Source of the DNA: Paulinella micropora
Taxonomy: Eukaryota; Cercozoa; Imbricatea; Euglyphida
Assembly (NCBI GenBank): GCA_009731375.1
Contig: BJOX01000303.1
Span: 263,819-286,092 of the forward strand
Direction of reading: 5' to 3'
DNA: 22,274 nt
Below the pieces are notes generated by a model. It did not search any database. It saw only the letters and a program-made list of their open reading frames with translations, and was not told the DNA's origin. The position numbers and the translations under genes are program-made. Positions 7,191 through 16,376 of the stretch are shown one piece after another (the first letter of the stretch is position 1; every line of letters starts with the position of its first letter).

Positions 7191-7422
7191 TCAAGTGCAA
7201 AAACCTTGATCGCCCACAGTACTGAATTGAGAGTTGCCCCAGTTTTTCTTCCATTGGTATCATCAGCGTATCGGCTTCCCCTCCCATATCCTTCAGCCAT
7301 TTTGCTTCCAACTCCGTTAGAATCGTGTAGACATTCACACTCGCAGATAAACCATCTGCTGAAACCTTGAGATCGTACTTTAAATTTACTTCTTTTGTAA
7401 GTTCTTTTCTCTTTTCCGCCAA
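7117..7422 (-). CDS. middle part of the minus-strand basic/coiled-coil gene
   Basis: The frame continues that of 7426-7872 across a TAG at 7423-7425. It reads LAEKRKELTKEVNLKYDLKV, then SADGLSASVNVYTILTELEA and KWLKDMGGEADTLMIPMEEK, with clear helix-forming composition. A C/T-rich stretch before it (GTCAGC ... CTTGTCATAG) resembles an intron, but no donor-acceptor pair I tried restores the frame cleanly. I record both possibilities: an intron not correctly read, or an in-frame nonsense codon. Function unknown. Confidence 0.5.
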   Translation of the reverse strand: MAEKRKELTKEVNLKYDLKVSADGLSASVNVYTILTELEAKWLKDMGGEADTLMIPMEEKLGQLSIQYCGRSRFLHLMLKRNWCRAFRTLPVKRDLPCPHF

Positions 7423-7425
7423 CTA

Positions 7426-7896
7426 CATCACACAAATTTCTATGACAAGAGACAAGAAAAAAAGCAAAGCTGACCTTCTGCCAGACAGAAATGGATGCTG
7501 GACTGCTTGCAACAAAGTCCGAACTTGCTTATTCGACATGACATTGCAATCCATGTGCAGGAGTGCCTGGTATGCTATATCTGCTATCTCTTTCTCGTCA
7601 GGCAGGGCAGCATAGTTTTTATACATTTCTTTCACCATTTCATCATAATCATTCACCTCTGCTTCTGTCAACCTATGCTCCTCACCTAACATTCGCCTAA
7701 CCTCCCCTAACACAGCCCCACACCTCTGCTTTCTCTGTACATGTCTCCTAGTCTGCTTGGACACCTTCTCTTCCTTTCTGATCTTGGGCACCCTACACAC
7801 TAGCACTATCTCTTTCCCCGTCACATACTTATCTATTCTACACCTATCATCTGTCTCCTGCCACTGCCGCATCTCTCGCAGGTATGGCTCTCCTGT
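7426..7896 (-). CDS. main segment of the minus-strand basic/coiled-coil gene
   Basis: The frame is open for about 155 codons from the TGA at 7897-7899. It holds EPYLREMRQWQETDDRCRID, KYVTGKEIVLVCRVPKIRKE, LGEVRRMLGEEHRLTEAEVN and YKNYAALPDEKEIADIAYQA. It is rich in Glu, Lys and Arg with regular hydrophobics, consistent with a helical scaffold. Real coding probably ends at HPFLSGRR before AG|GTCAGC (donor). I recognise no family. Confidence 0.55.
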
Positions 7897-8232
7897 TCAA
7901 CCCACACGCCCATCCGCATCTGGCACTTTTACTGGCGTCATCTTCTCCCTCTCTACACCCCCCCCCCCCCCCCCCCCTNNNNNNNNNNCCTTTTCAAAAT
8001 TCTCGAGAAGCTCTGCCCCCACTTTGAGAGATTCTGCCCCCACTTCGAGAGAAACTGCCCCCGTCCCCTGGCCATACTGCGGGTCCTTTTTCCTTGCCTC
8101 TGCAACTCGAGCAATTTCTGAAAGCTTCCGCTTTTTTTCTTTCCTTGAAGAGTCACGAATTGCCTGCTGGGACAGCTGTCCAGATTTCTGTTTGCCCTTC
8201 CGCTTTCGACCCAGTGGCTCGCTTCTTGGCAT
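7897..8232 (-). CDS. N-terminal exon, basic nuclear-type protein, interrupted by a gap
   Basis: The ATG at 8232 sits in CGGCGCCATGCC, a strong Kozak context. The start is highly basic (GRKRKGKQK; SSRKEKKRKL), typical of nuclear localisation signals, followed by VAEARKKDPQYGQGTG and a GAESLKVGAELLENF repeat-like helix. A 10-N gap (7979-7988) beside a run of about 20 C breaks the exon. Right of the gap the same frame goes on to a TGA at 7897-7899, then stays open into the next segment. The bases between gap and TGA could instead be intron ending GGTTGAACAG. Confidence 0.55.
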   Translation of the reverse strand: MPRSEPLGRKRKGKQKSGQLSQQAIRDSSRKEKKRKLSEIARVAEARKKDPQYGQGTGAVSLEVGAESLKVGAELLENFEKXXXXGGGGGGGVEREKMTPVKVPDADGRVG

Positions 8233-8339
8233 GGCGCCGAAACCTTCTCAGCACTTCGAGTTGGGAAAAACCGAAAAAAATGTCGATAGGGACGGCACAA
8301 AAAACGGTCCTGACTTGGCCCGGCCTGACCATTTTTTAG

Positions 8340-9048
8340 TGGTGAACGCTTAGAAAACTACATAAATGGGGCTCCCTGGTGTGAAAAGGGGGTTTTTTCT
8401 TTTTCAAAAAGGAATTTCAATAATAAAACATCAACACCTATATTAGGGTGGACACTAAAAAAAAATTATAGACTCTTTTTTTTCCCTTATATTTTTCATT
8501 TCCAGACCATTTTACCGTTAACACTTGAATTTGAATTCAAATTCAAATGTTTAAAAATTTTCTTCTCAGCCACAATTCAACATTCAAGCTTTCTAATAAA
8601 AAAACGGAACAAAAAAATGTTAAAAACTCATTACGTAAAAAGTGCCCCCGTTTTACCAACGCTTAAAACGCTCAAAAAAACGTATGAACAGTCATAAACG
8701 GATATTTGTCGGGTTGTTGGACTTGAAAATTCCCCAAATTGATTTGGGAAACCTCAAGGCGAAAATGACTGTAGGCTGGCAACGGAAGACAAGTTAGATA
8801 TTGTGTTTTTTCGTCATTGTTCACAAATTTACCGTAAAGCGTTTTCACGGGGAAATCGGGGGAAAAGATAATACCAACAGGAAAAATGGCGATAGCTAAA
8901 AAAAAATTTGAACTGATCGTTTGAAATCATTTCTGAACGAAATCGAAAACTAGTTAGTGAAGTCACCCAAAACGTCGTGCAGAGGAGAATCTAATGAACC
9001 GGTCAAAAATTGTCTTATCAACGGTAAAGGTTTTGGCCGGTCGTTAAG
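8340..9048. other. AT-rich intergenic stretch
   Basis: No coding frame of note on either strand. Several A/T runs are present, and a perfect 22-bp palindrome sits at 8525-8546 (TTGAATTTGAATTCAAATTC plus AA). It lies upstream of the start of the 8232 gene and could hold its promoter, but I see no TATA box in a convincing position. Confidence 0.6.
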
Positions 9049-9063
9049 GTGCTCAGTCTGATA

Positions 9064-9098
9064 GCTCCCCCCCCCCCCCCCCCCCCACNNNNNNNNNN
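9064..9098. repeat. poly-C run and 10-N gap
   Basis: About 21 C (9066-9086) then AC and ten N. This is the same signature as at 3026-3053 and 7958-7988, so it is probably an assembly break at poly-G:C. Confidence 0.9.
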
Positions 9099-9538
9099 AA
9101 CGAACGAAGTATGTTGTCTCACTAAAAAAACGAGTGTAAAAAAAGGAAACGAGAGGTGGGTGAATCTCTTAAACCATTGGAGAGTAGAAGAGTGGTGCGT
9201 CTATGCTTGCGCAATGCGGATGATGATCAGCCGGGGCCGGATATCCATGATTTGTAGCGGGACTGGGACAATTGAGGCGCAGTAGCGAGCGGTGATATCG
9301 GGAGGCGATGTCGAGCCATGGAAAATTAGGTGGCCGGGATCACAAAGCCGAGATGAACCAATGAAGCACCAAGTATGCCGTGCCGATATAACCACTGAGG
9401 GGTTCAAGTTCGGTGAGAATAATCGTTGACCTGCAGGCACACGAGGCGATCAAGAACTTACATGGGTACGCCGGTCATGGCGTAATATTTCTAGGGACGA
9501 GACGGTTCAAGTGGGAAAAGCGGGGGCGGGTGAAGCCA
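9099..9538 (-). other. 3' flank of the retroelement, no LTR recognised
   Basis: Downstream of the pol stop on the minus strand. A frame from 9440 to 9201 reads PGHLIFHGSTSPPDITARYC and PVPLQIMDIRPRL, which could be decayed coding, but it lacks motifs. I found no TG...CA repeat matching the region above 18.9 kb, and no polypurine tract. Confidence 0.35.
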
Positions 9539-10195
9539 TTACGATGGGTAAAACCCACTTGAGAGTGATAGGGGGTGGCTATTCCTTGGACTGAGCTTGC
9601 TTGCCCTTCTGGAAGACATGAAGCGGGAAGGATTCGCCGGTGATGAGAGTACCTCTAAGCGCTTAAGAATGCTAGCGGAGAGCCGGCCTTTGTCCTTGAT
9701 CTTTTTGAAGGGACGCCATGCGATGTGTCGATGAACGACTTGATCGTTGGTGATATCGAAGAGGAGGGGCTTCCAGAAAGCCAGGGGTTTACTCCAGCTG
9801 TGAATGGTAGCTTTGTCCTTTGTGTCTTCGTAGATGGGGCGGAAGAGAGGGTTGGTGTCCAAAGTGATACCAAGTTGATGGACCACGAGGTCATCCTCCT
9901 CGTCTTCCAGATCCTCGTCCAAAACAGTGCCAAGCTTGTCTTGGTTACGGTCGATGAAAGCAACGACTTCACCAGTGATGTAGTTGACAGTGTCGTCATC
10001 ATAGTCGTCCACTGCGACTGGATTAAGCGGGGCGACGCCATCAGTGGGGGCAATGTACGGAGAGAGGTGTGAACGGTCGATCCGTTTCAATATCCTATTG
10101 GTCTTGAGGTGGCGGAGCTTAAAGCAGTTAGAGTTGACCTGCTCTAAAATCGTGTAGGCGACGTCGAACTGAAGGACAGACGAGGCTGGGATGCC
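9539..10195 (-). pseudogene. pol C-terminal tail after integrase
   Basis: In the same frame as the integrase end but after an in-frame TAA (10196-10198). It reads GIPASSVLQFDVAYTILEQV, then LKRIDRSHLSPYIAP, a form seen in integrase C-terminal (GPY/F-like) regions of Ty3-type elements. An acidic segment follows (DEDLEDEEDD), then a Trp-rich part (SKPLAFWKPLLFDI; HIAWRPFKKIKDKG). It ends TAA at 9539-9541. The tail probably contacts DNA or chromatin; no canonical chromodomain is visible. Confidence 0.6.
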
Positions 10196-11520
10196 TTACT
10201 TTGAGGGTTTAGGGCGGTAGACGGTGACGGTGTCGCCAACCTTCCACTCCTTAACGGCTTTGCGACGGCCCTTGTTCTTCTGAGCAACAGATCGGGCGCG
10301 GGAGACGTCTGTGTACGCGCTGATGTACGCCGTGACTGCAGCGCGAGCGCGGCGTAGTAGTTCGATCTGTTCTGAAGATTGAAGCGAAAGCGTAGAGGAA
10401 GCGTCCAGAGCGGCGCTTGAGGCGGAGGCGCGGGCAGTAACGATCTCCGAGGAATCGAAAAAGACCAGTGTGCACCGAGGTTTGCGTGCCAACATACCCT
10501 CGAAGGCGGTTGTACCTGTAGCCGTGGACACATAGGTGTTCTGGGCGAAGGAGAGGGACGGGATGATGCTAGGCCAGTTCGATTTGTCTGCCTTGGGTAG
10601 AGATTGAATTGCGGTGCGGATCGCCTTGTGCCGGCATTCCACGAAGCCGAGTTGATGGTGTGAGTAGGGTGCGGTGGTCAGCCAGTCGAGGCCGGCCTCA
10701 CTGCAGAAGCGTTTGGCTAATGTACCTACAAACGAGCAGTGGTAGTCGGAGAAGATGGACTCCGGAAAACCAAAAATGTATGCCCATCGGTTGAGGATGA
10801 TCTCAATTGTTTCTTTCGCTGTGGTAGAGTGCAGGGGATGAATTGAAGAAATCCTGAGAAGAGATCGATGATCGTCAGGATATACTGAAAAGCAACGTCC
10901 GGAATGCTGACGTGCATATGATCGATGCCGATGCCTTGGCCTTGACTGCTCCACTTCAGCGAAGAGTAGCGGCCGTGATTGAGAGTGAGGCGGGCGTGGA
11001 CCAGTTGGCAAAAGTGGCAGTCGCGGAGGGCGGCGAGGACATCAGCGTGCATAATATCCGTGCCGTCAGTACGGAACCAAATATAGCGCTCCTTGATGAA
11101 GGGGACGAGTGTCGGCGTTTTGGCGTGATTCTGCATCAAGTGGGCGTAGTTGATCAGCGGGCGGCGCAGCTCTTCTGGAACGTAGATCTTCAATGTTGAC
11201 TGTTTGGCGTCGGCGAGGACGGCAAGGCCCTGACGAAGAGTCAATTCTGTTGATCCGGCAGAGATGGTAGCGTCATCGGTCCAGAGAGGGGCTGTGAGAG
11301 TGTCTTGTCGTTGTGCGTCCATGATTTGCTGGCGCGTGACGCGAGGAGCGTGCGAAGTAGCGACAAGACGGTATATATAATGTTGTTCCATGCCGAGGCC
11401 GTCGCGCGTGACATGTTCGCCCTTTGTAAGCCATTCGCCCTGCTCATGCCGCAAGACCTCGTCCACTGCGTCCCGGACGATACACTCCCACAGGAGGCCG
11501 TCGAGACGTGTCGTGAGATT
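10196..11520 (-). pseudogene. integrase (HHCC plus D-D-35-E), frameshifted
   Basis: The first frame (11520-about 10850) contains a zinc-binding set H-X4-H...C-X2-C (NYAHLMQNH ... RDCHFCQ) and the first catalytic Asp in GIDHMHV, then YILTIIDLFSGFLQF. A frameshift near 10850 moves to the frame ending at 10196. There IFSDYHCSFVG carries the second Asp and HHQLGFVECRHKAI the Glu, exactly 35 residues apart. The C-terminal part has WKVGDTVTVYRP. Substitutions around the second Asp (usual SDRGS-type) suggest divergence. This enzyme would insert the element cDNA into the host genome. Confidence 0.9.
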
Positions 11521-12081
11521 CTATTTCTTGACGACAACTTAGTGTGGCTAGTCTTTGCGTTCAGCGGAGGGAATGACAATAGCCAGGTCCCATGGGGCTT
11601 GAATGCTTCGTAGTCTTGGCCCAGCGCGGATGATGCGGCAGAAGAGAGACTTGAGTTTCGTTTCCAAGGCAGCGTCTGTGCCTTCGACGGCGAGCCAAAG
11701 AGTAGAGCCTGCTTTGGGCAATGGAATGGTTCCGAGGAGCTGTAGGTGGCTTCGGCTTCACCGATGAGAGTCGGGACGCCTGGGCTTGTGCATGGGGACA
11801 CGGGACAATCCATCCGGTAGAAGGTTTTGTTTACCGGGGAGGTATTCGACCTTAAAGCGGATCGTTTAAAGATTTTCCAGAACCCATCCGACGACCATGG
11901 GGCTGCGAGCGTGCCATAACCACAAGAGTGGCCGGTGATCGGTGACGATGGTGAGTTCGTGGTCGCTGGCATCAATGTAGTAGCAGCACTGTTGAACTCC
12001 GTAACTAACGCCGTAGGCTTCTCGCACGTAGGTCGCCCAGCGGGTTTGCGTGTCTGTGAACTTGAGAGCTAGCATCCGTCC
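11521..12081 (-). pseudogene. RNase H and linker to integrase, with nonsense codons
   Basis: After TDAS (first catalytic Asp, read in the RT frame near 12076) the frame shifts. It then gives VREAYGVSYGVQQ (Glu) and ELTIVTDHRPLLWLW (Asp). A TAA at 11866-11868 interrupts just before TIRFKVEYLPGKQNLLPDGL, the usual RNase H end. The linker frame further carries TGA (11758), TAG (11548), TAA (11539) and TAG (11521). RNase H removes the RNA strand during reverse transcription; this copy cannot encode it intact. Confidence 0.85.
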
Positions 12082-13320
12082 GAAGGCAAAGATGGTGAGA
12101 AGACTCGTACTTGGCCAGGACGGGAAGCGTAGTAAGCACGCGGCGGAGCTTCTTCATACATTTCCGCTCTTCTCGATGAAGGTAGGGTTGACCTGCTGGT
12201 CGGGCGTGAATGGACTTGAGCAAGTTCGTAAGAGGTGATACAAGGCGGGAGTAGTCGGGGATGTGGGCCTGTATGAAGTTGGTCATACCCAGAACGGATC
12301 GAAATTCAGATACATTGGAGGGATCAGCCATTCGGAGGATGGCGTCGATCTTCGCTGTGTCAGCGGCGATACCCTTCTTACTACATTTCTTGCCAAGTAT
12401 TGTCAGTTCATGGTATCCCAAGCGGAGTTTGCACGCCGATCCATGAAGGCCGGAGGTGTCCATACTTGAGAATATACCACGAATTTGGTTCAAGTGTGTT
12501 TGAAAGTCGTTTGCACCAGCGGTAACGTCGTCGAGATAGGCGCCTGCAGTGGAAATAGCTGGGGGCGGCTTGTTCCAAAAGGGGAGTGGTTGGAATGACT
12601 TCTCGATCGCACGTTGGAAATCGCCGGGGGCAAGATGTACACCTTGAGGCATAAAGTTGGGGACCAATAGACCTTGAGGGGTCCACACTGCTAAAACATC
12701 TCGGTTGTCATCGTCCAGGTTCAGGCGAAGGTGGGAGAAGCCATTTACCATGTCGATGGAGCTGAGATAGTGCCAGCCGGCGAATCGTTCTCGGTAATGA
12801 TCCGGGTTTGGAAGACCTGGGACTGGGAGATGAATACTGTCATTGGGCATGCGGTAGTCGTAAACGTTCCGAATGTCTCGGATGACTTCTTTCGCGATAT
12901 CCTCGAATTTCCCGACCGGGCAACTGCTGCTCGCCCATGCGCATTGAGGGGAGGCGTAGCTCCATGTGCCGGCGCTGAGGACGTCCGTAGCCCAGCTAGA
13001 AAGATATTCGCCCACTGCCGGAGTCCAGCGCGGGCATGGGACTGCAACTGGTTTGGCATTCGGTTTGAGTCGAAGGGACACGACGGTATGTTTGAAGATG
13101 CCTGCCTTGTCTTGAAAGATGTGGTCGAATTCGCGGATGAGGGCCCAGAGTTGGTCTTGTTGGGGTTTGGTGAGACTTGGGTTGACTGCTTCAGGAGGAA
13201 ACTTAGGACCTGTCGGTGCCGCTTTTTGTTCCGCTCGCTTGGCTAAAAAGTCGCGGCAAAGTCGTTCGGAGATGAAGAACCATGGGGTAGGGTGGGCTCC
13301 CTGGACTTGATGCCGTGCAA
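12005..13320 (-). CDS. reverse transcriptase domain of pol
   Basis: The frame is open from about 13320 (SERLCRDFLAKRAEQKAAP ... FDHIFQDKAGIFKHTV) through the RT core to 12005, where RNase H starts. Motifs in order, numbered from the Val/Met codon at 13081: SIDMVNGFSHLRL (108-120), WTPQGLLVPNFMPQGV (133-148) with APGDFQ, AYLDDVTAGA with the catalytic YLDD at 182-185, and LTILGKKCSKKGI then FRSVLGMTNFIQAHIPDYS (thumb/connection). The N-terminal RT region (RNVYDYRMPND) is recognisable but aberrant around CPVGKFEDIA, suggesting an indel. This is the best-preserved part of the element. Confidence 0.95.
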
Positions 13321-14268
13321 AAGAGCATGCGAGGGTCGGGGCATGTCTGCGCGAAGTCTTCCCTGAAGGAATCCGTGTATGGAAACGGCGGGCCGATGTC
13401 GGTCTGAAGCGTCAGAGGAGCAGGCAGCCTCAGTTGTTTGGAGTCTGGAGAATGCCCCAGATTTGGTTGTCACGCTTGACTTTGCGTATTGCCCAAACTC
13501 TGAGCTGAGCCAGTGCCAGGCCAAGCGAGCATATTGAATTGGCGGCAACTCCGAGGTTTATGGTTGAGAAGTCGTCGTCTTGAAAGTGCGGCTCGATGAT
13601 CGGAAGAGGCACAGTGGCTAGGTAACTGAGGAGAGGTTGCTTTTGGGCAATCCGCAAAGCTCACACTTTCCTTGTTCCGAGGGTGTTGCGAACGTCGTGT
13701 CGTTGAGTGAGGAGGAGAAGTCGCAGATGTCTGGGTCATAGTCGGCGTTGATGGCAAACTGCTTGACGACGAACCACTTGACGAAGACGAGGAGGGGCCT
13801 TGTCCGCCGCCTTTTGAATCGTCATCGTCGTGAGGCTTCTTGTTCTCACTGGGCTTGCAGAAGGGCTGTGGCTGAACAGGGTGGGCACGAGTTACCTGTG
13901 TCAACGGTGCGGCCGGTGCGTCAGAACCAGTGGCCGCTGGTGGATGAGCCAGGGTTGATGGCGGCTGGATTGAGGCCAACGGTGGCTGTGCTGGGGCGGG
14001 TGGTAACGACGCTGGGGTCGATGGAGGCTGAGCAGGGGCTATTGCCCTTGACGATGAACTCGAGCTAGATGACGAACTGGATGAAGAACTTGAACGTGAC
14101 GAAGAATCAGGTTGGTCATCGTACTTCTCAGGGGAATACACTATCTCGTAAGGGTTCGATGACGATGCTTGGACGTCAAATCCAGCGTGGATTTCATAGG
14201 TATGAGGATACCCAATGCGGTAGTGTCTCCGTGTCGCTCCTGGTGAACATGTACGTATGTGGGAGCTC
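13244..14268 (-). pseudogene. Ser/Pro-rich linker at the N-terminus of pol, frameshifted
   Basis: From just below 14270 one frame reads SHIRTCSPGATRRHYRIGYP and NPYEIVYSPEKYDDQPD, then poly-Ser (AGT/AGC/TCG mix), Pro/Ala-rich repeats (APAQPPSTPASLPPAPAQPP), DDDDSKGGG and a second poly-Ser. It shifts near 13660 into LLSYLATVPLPIIEPHFQDD, and again near 13430 to DIGPPFPYTDSFREDFAQT. The disordered composition implies a flexible spacer. The several breaks prevent deciding its true start. Confidence 0.6.
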
Positions 14269-16376
14269 TCAGGTTATGGGGTAAGCAATCTCTCGTACAC
14301 TAGATCTCGGGTGCTCATTTCCAGACTTGTGTAGAAAGAGATTTTCCTCTGTCCTGTTTGTCTTGAGGTTGAGCCATCGATGATGGGTGTGGCCCACTTG
14401 GTGATGAATCACGTAAACATCGCCCGGGCGCCAGACTTGGAAGTGTCGTTGAGCGTGGCGTGACGGTTGCATACGGAATATTAAGTGGAGCTCCGTAGGG
14501 GTAGCCACGAAGATGTTTGTCTCGAGAGTACGGATTAATAATGTCCGTCGAACATGGGACAGTATGGGGTGGGTGGTGTACCACATTGAATTTCCTTGCT
14601 TGAACGTCTTCCAGTTTCGCTGGCTACGACCATAAGGAAATACTGGGCCAGATGCCACGGGACATTTTCATAACGTATCCAGCGGAACTCGTCTGAAAAG
14701 GAGTCCCTAACACCATCCGTGCCCGGGAGGCGGTCCAGTTGTGTGACTTCTGAAGATAGTCGCGGGTTGCTGCATCGTCGAGCGTAACTATCCCGATGAA
14801 CTTCATTATAGCTATTGATTGCCTCATGTAGTGGTTGGGGTTAAAGAATGAGCCCCAGAACAGTTCGTCGTTTCTGCCCGTGTAGTACACCGTGAGGTTG
14901 CAATCGTCGAAAAAACTGAGCGGCAAGTCGACAATGCAGTCGTAGGATCGCTCATGTACTGCACGTAGGCCTGTAGCAGAGTTGGTGCTGTCGAGATCGT
15001 AGTACGTGTCGTTGGCGACAATTTTGAGCCATATTGGGTCATTACATTGAAGACGATGAAAATAGTGTTGTAGGGCGAAGCAGCGTTCTCGAGTCGGGAG
15101 TCGAAAAACACGGCAAATGTACGACGATGTCGAGAGTGGTATCGGGTCAAAGCGCAGGTGTTTGGCTTCGGTCTGTTCCATACTACACCACGGGAATAGG
15201 AGTTCTCCTCTAAGGACGGCTGCTAAAGGGGAGGCGTTGGGATTTTTTTGCTCCCACAAGTAGGCCGAGGTATGAAGATCGATATCCCCATGGGCGGTAG
15301 AAGAAGTCAAAAGCCATTCCTGCTTTGAAGTATGGGACATCGCCGGTGGGTTCGAGGTTAGGTCCAACTAGAGAAGCTGCGATGGGTTGAGCAGTGTTTC
15401 TGCCGTTTTGTGGGCCGAAGTGGAATATAATGGCAGTTTGTTTGCTATTATAAAACCGTGACATCATGGTGGCGCCTTCCGGGATACTGAAGATATCTTC
15501 TAGTTCGGTTTTAGTAGGCGCATTACTTCCCCGACGGGTCATCACAGGGGCCGATGTAGTGTCCGCACGGATCAGGCACATGGCTTCGGTGTTGATGACT
15601 GCGAGAGGGCTTCTGGTTCCCGAAATGAGAGCAAGACCGCATGTGAAGTCCTCAAAGGTTTCGGGGTCCATCTCGTGTGCGTTGTTGCGAGGGGGCCAAT
15701 AGCGCTGCATCAAGATAGTAGGGCGGTCGCGGTGGAAGCCTCGGATGGCTTCGGAGAACTCTGCCGCATATTCGTTATCCCATGGTGTCTTCCCATACCA
15801 TTGTCGCGGTTCTATGTGCGCGTATATCTTGCTTTCCTTGGTACGTGGGAGACTAGTATCCCGCGGAAGGAAAGTTCGCACCAGAAGTGGCCTATTGGCA
15901 AAATGGCTGAAATCTGCCGAAGGGAGAAGCCAGTCTTCAGTCACTTTGAAGGGAGGCGTTCTATCGAGGGGTTCGATACGGAAAGCACCGTGCTGGAGTG
16001 ATTGTATCCTAGGGAAGTAGCGTTCCACTCTTGGGTGTTGCATCTGTACCATAGTTGAATCCGGCCATAGGCCCTGATTGAGGGTAAAGTGCTTAGGGAT
16101 CCAGTAGCCAAGGTGACGGCAGTGCGGGTGAGTGCCTGGGATCATAGTCATGGCCGCGCTTGGAAAATCAGTAGCAAAGATGTTTCGAACAATGTAGAGT
16201 TCAGGATCCGTGCCTGGAGAGCCCTTGGCGCCGAAGGCTTTTTGAAGTTCCAGTTGATGACCTGGTATGTCCGTAAAGTTGGAGAAACCCGACCAGCCGT
16301 GATTAGATCGCGTAGGACTGACCCTGACATAACGGTCAGCTGGAAGAGAGAAAGGCGGCGGTGGTACCGGCGTCAT
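14269..16376 (-). pseudogene. ORF D: unknown large protein between protease and RT
   Basis: The ATG at 16376 (context GCAATGA) overlaps the stop of ORF C by four bases (ATGA). Frame 1 (16376-about 15295) includes GYWIPKHFTLNQGLW, HIEPRQWYGKTPWDNEYAAE and TMMSRFYNSKQTAIIFHFGP. Near 15295 it shifts into DIDLHTSAYLWEQKNPNASP ... DELFWGSFFNPNHYMRQSIA. Near 14650 it shifts again into PVFPYGRSQRNWKTF ... HFQVWRPGDVYVIHHQVGH, ending TGA at 14269. Total about 700 residues, globular, aromatic- and Pro-rich, with no obvious membrane segment or signal peptide. I recognise no family. Structural (capsid- or coat-like) or accessory roles are guesses. Confidence 0.65.

Noticed and set aside
9725-10072. Plus-strand 115-codon frame opposite the pol tail
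   Set aside because: Antisense shadow; the minus-strand frame carries the RIDRSHLSPY-type segment expected after integrase.
12731-13246. Plus-strand 171-codon frame opposite RT
   Set aside because: Antisense shadow of the conserved RT domain, with no motif of its own.
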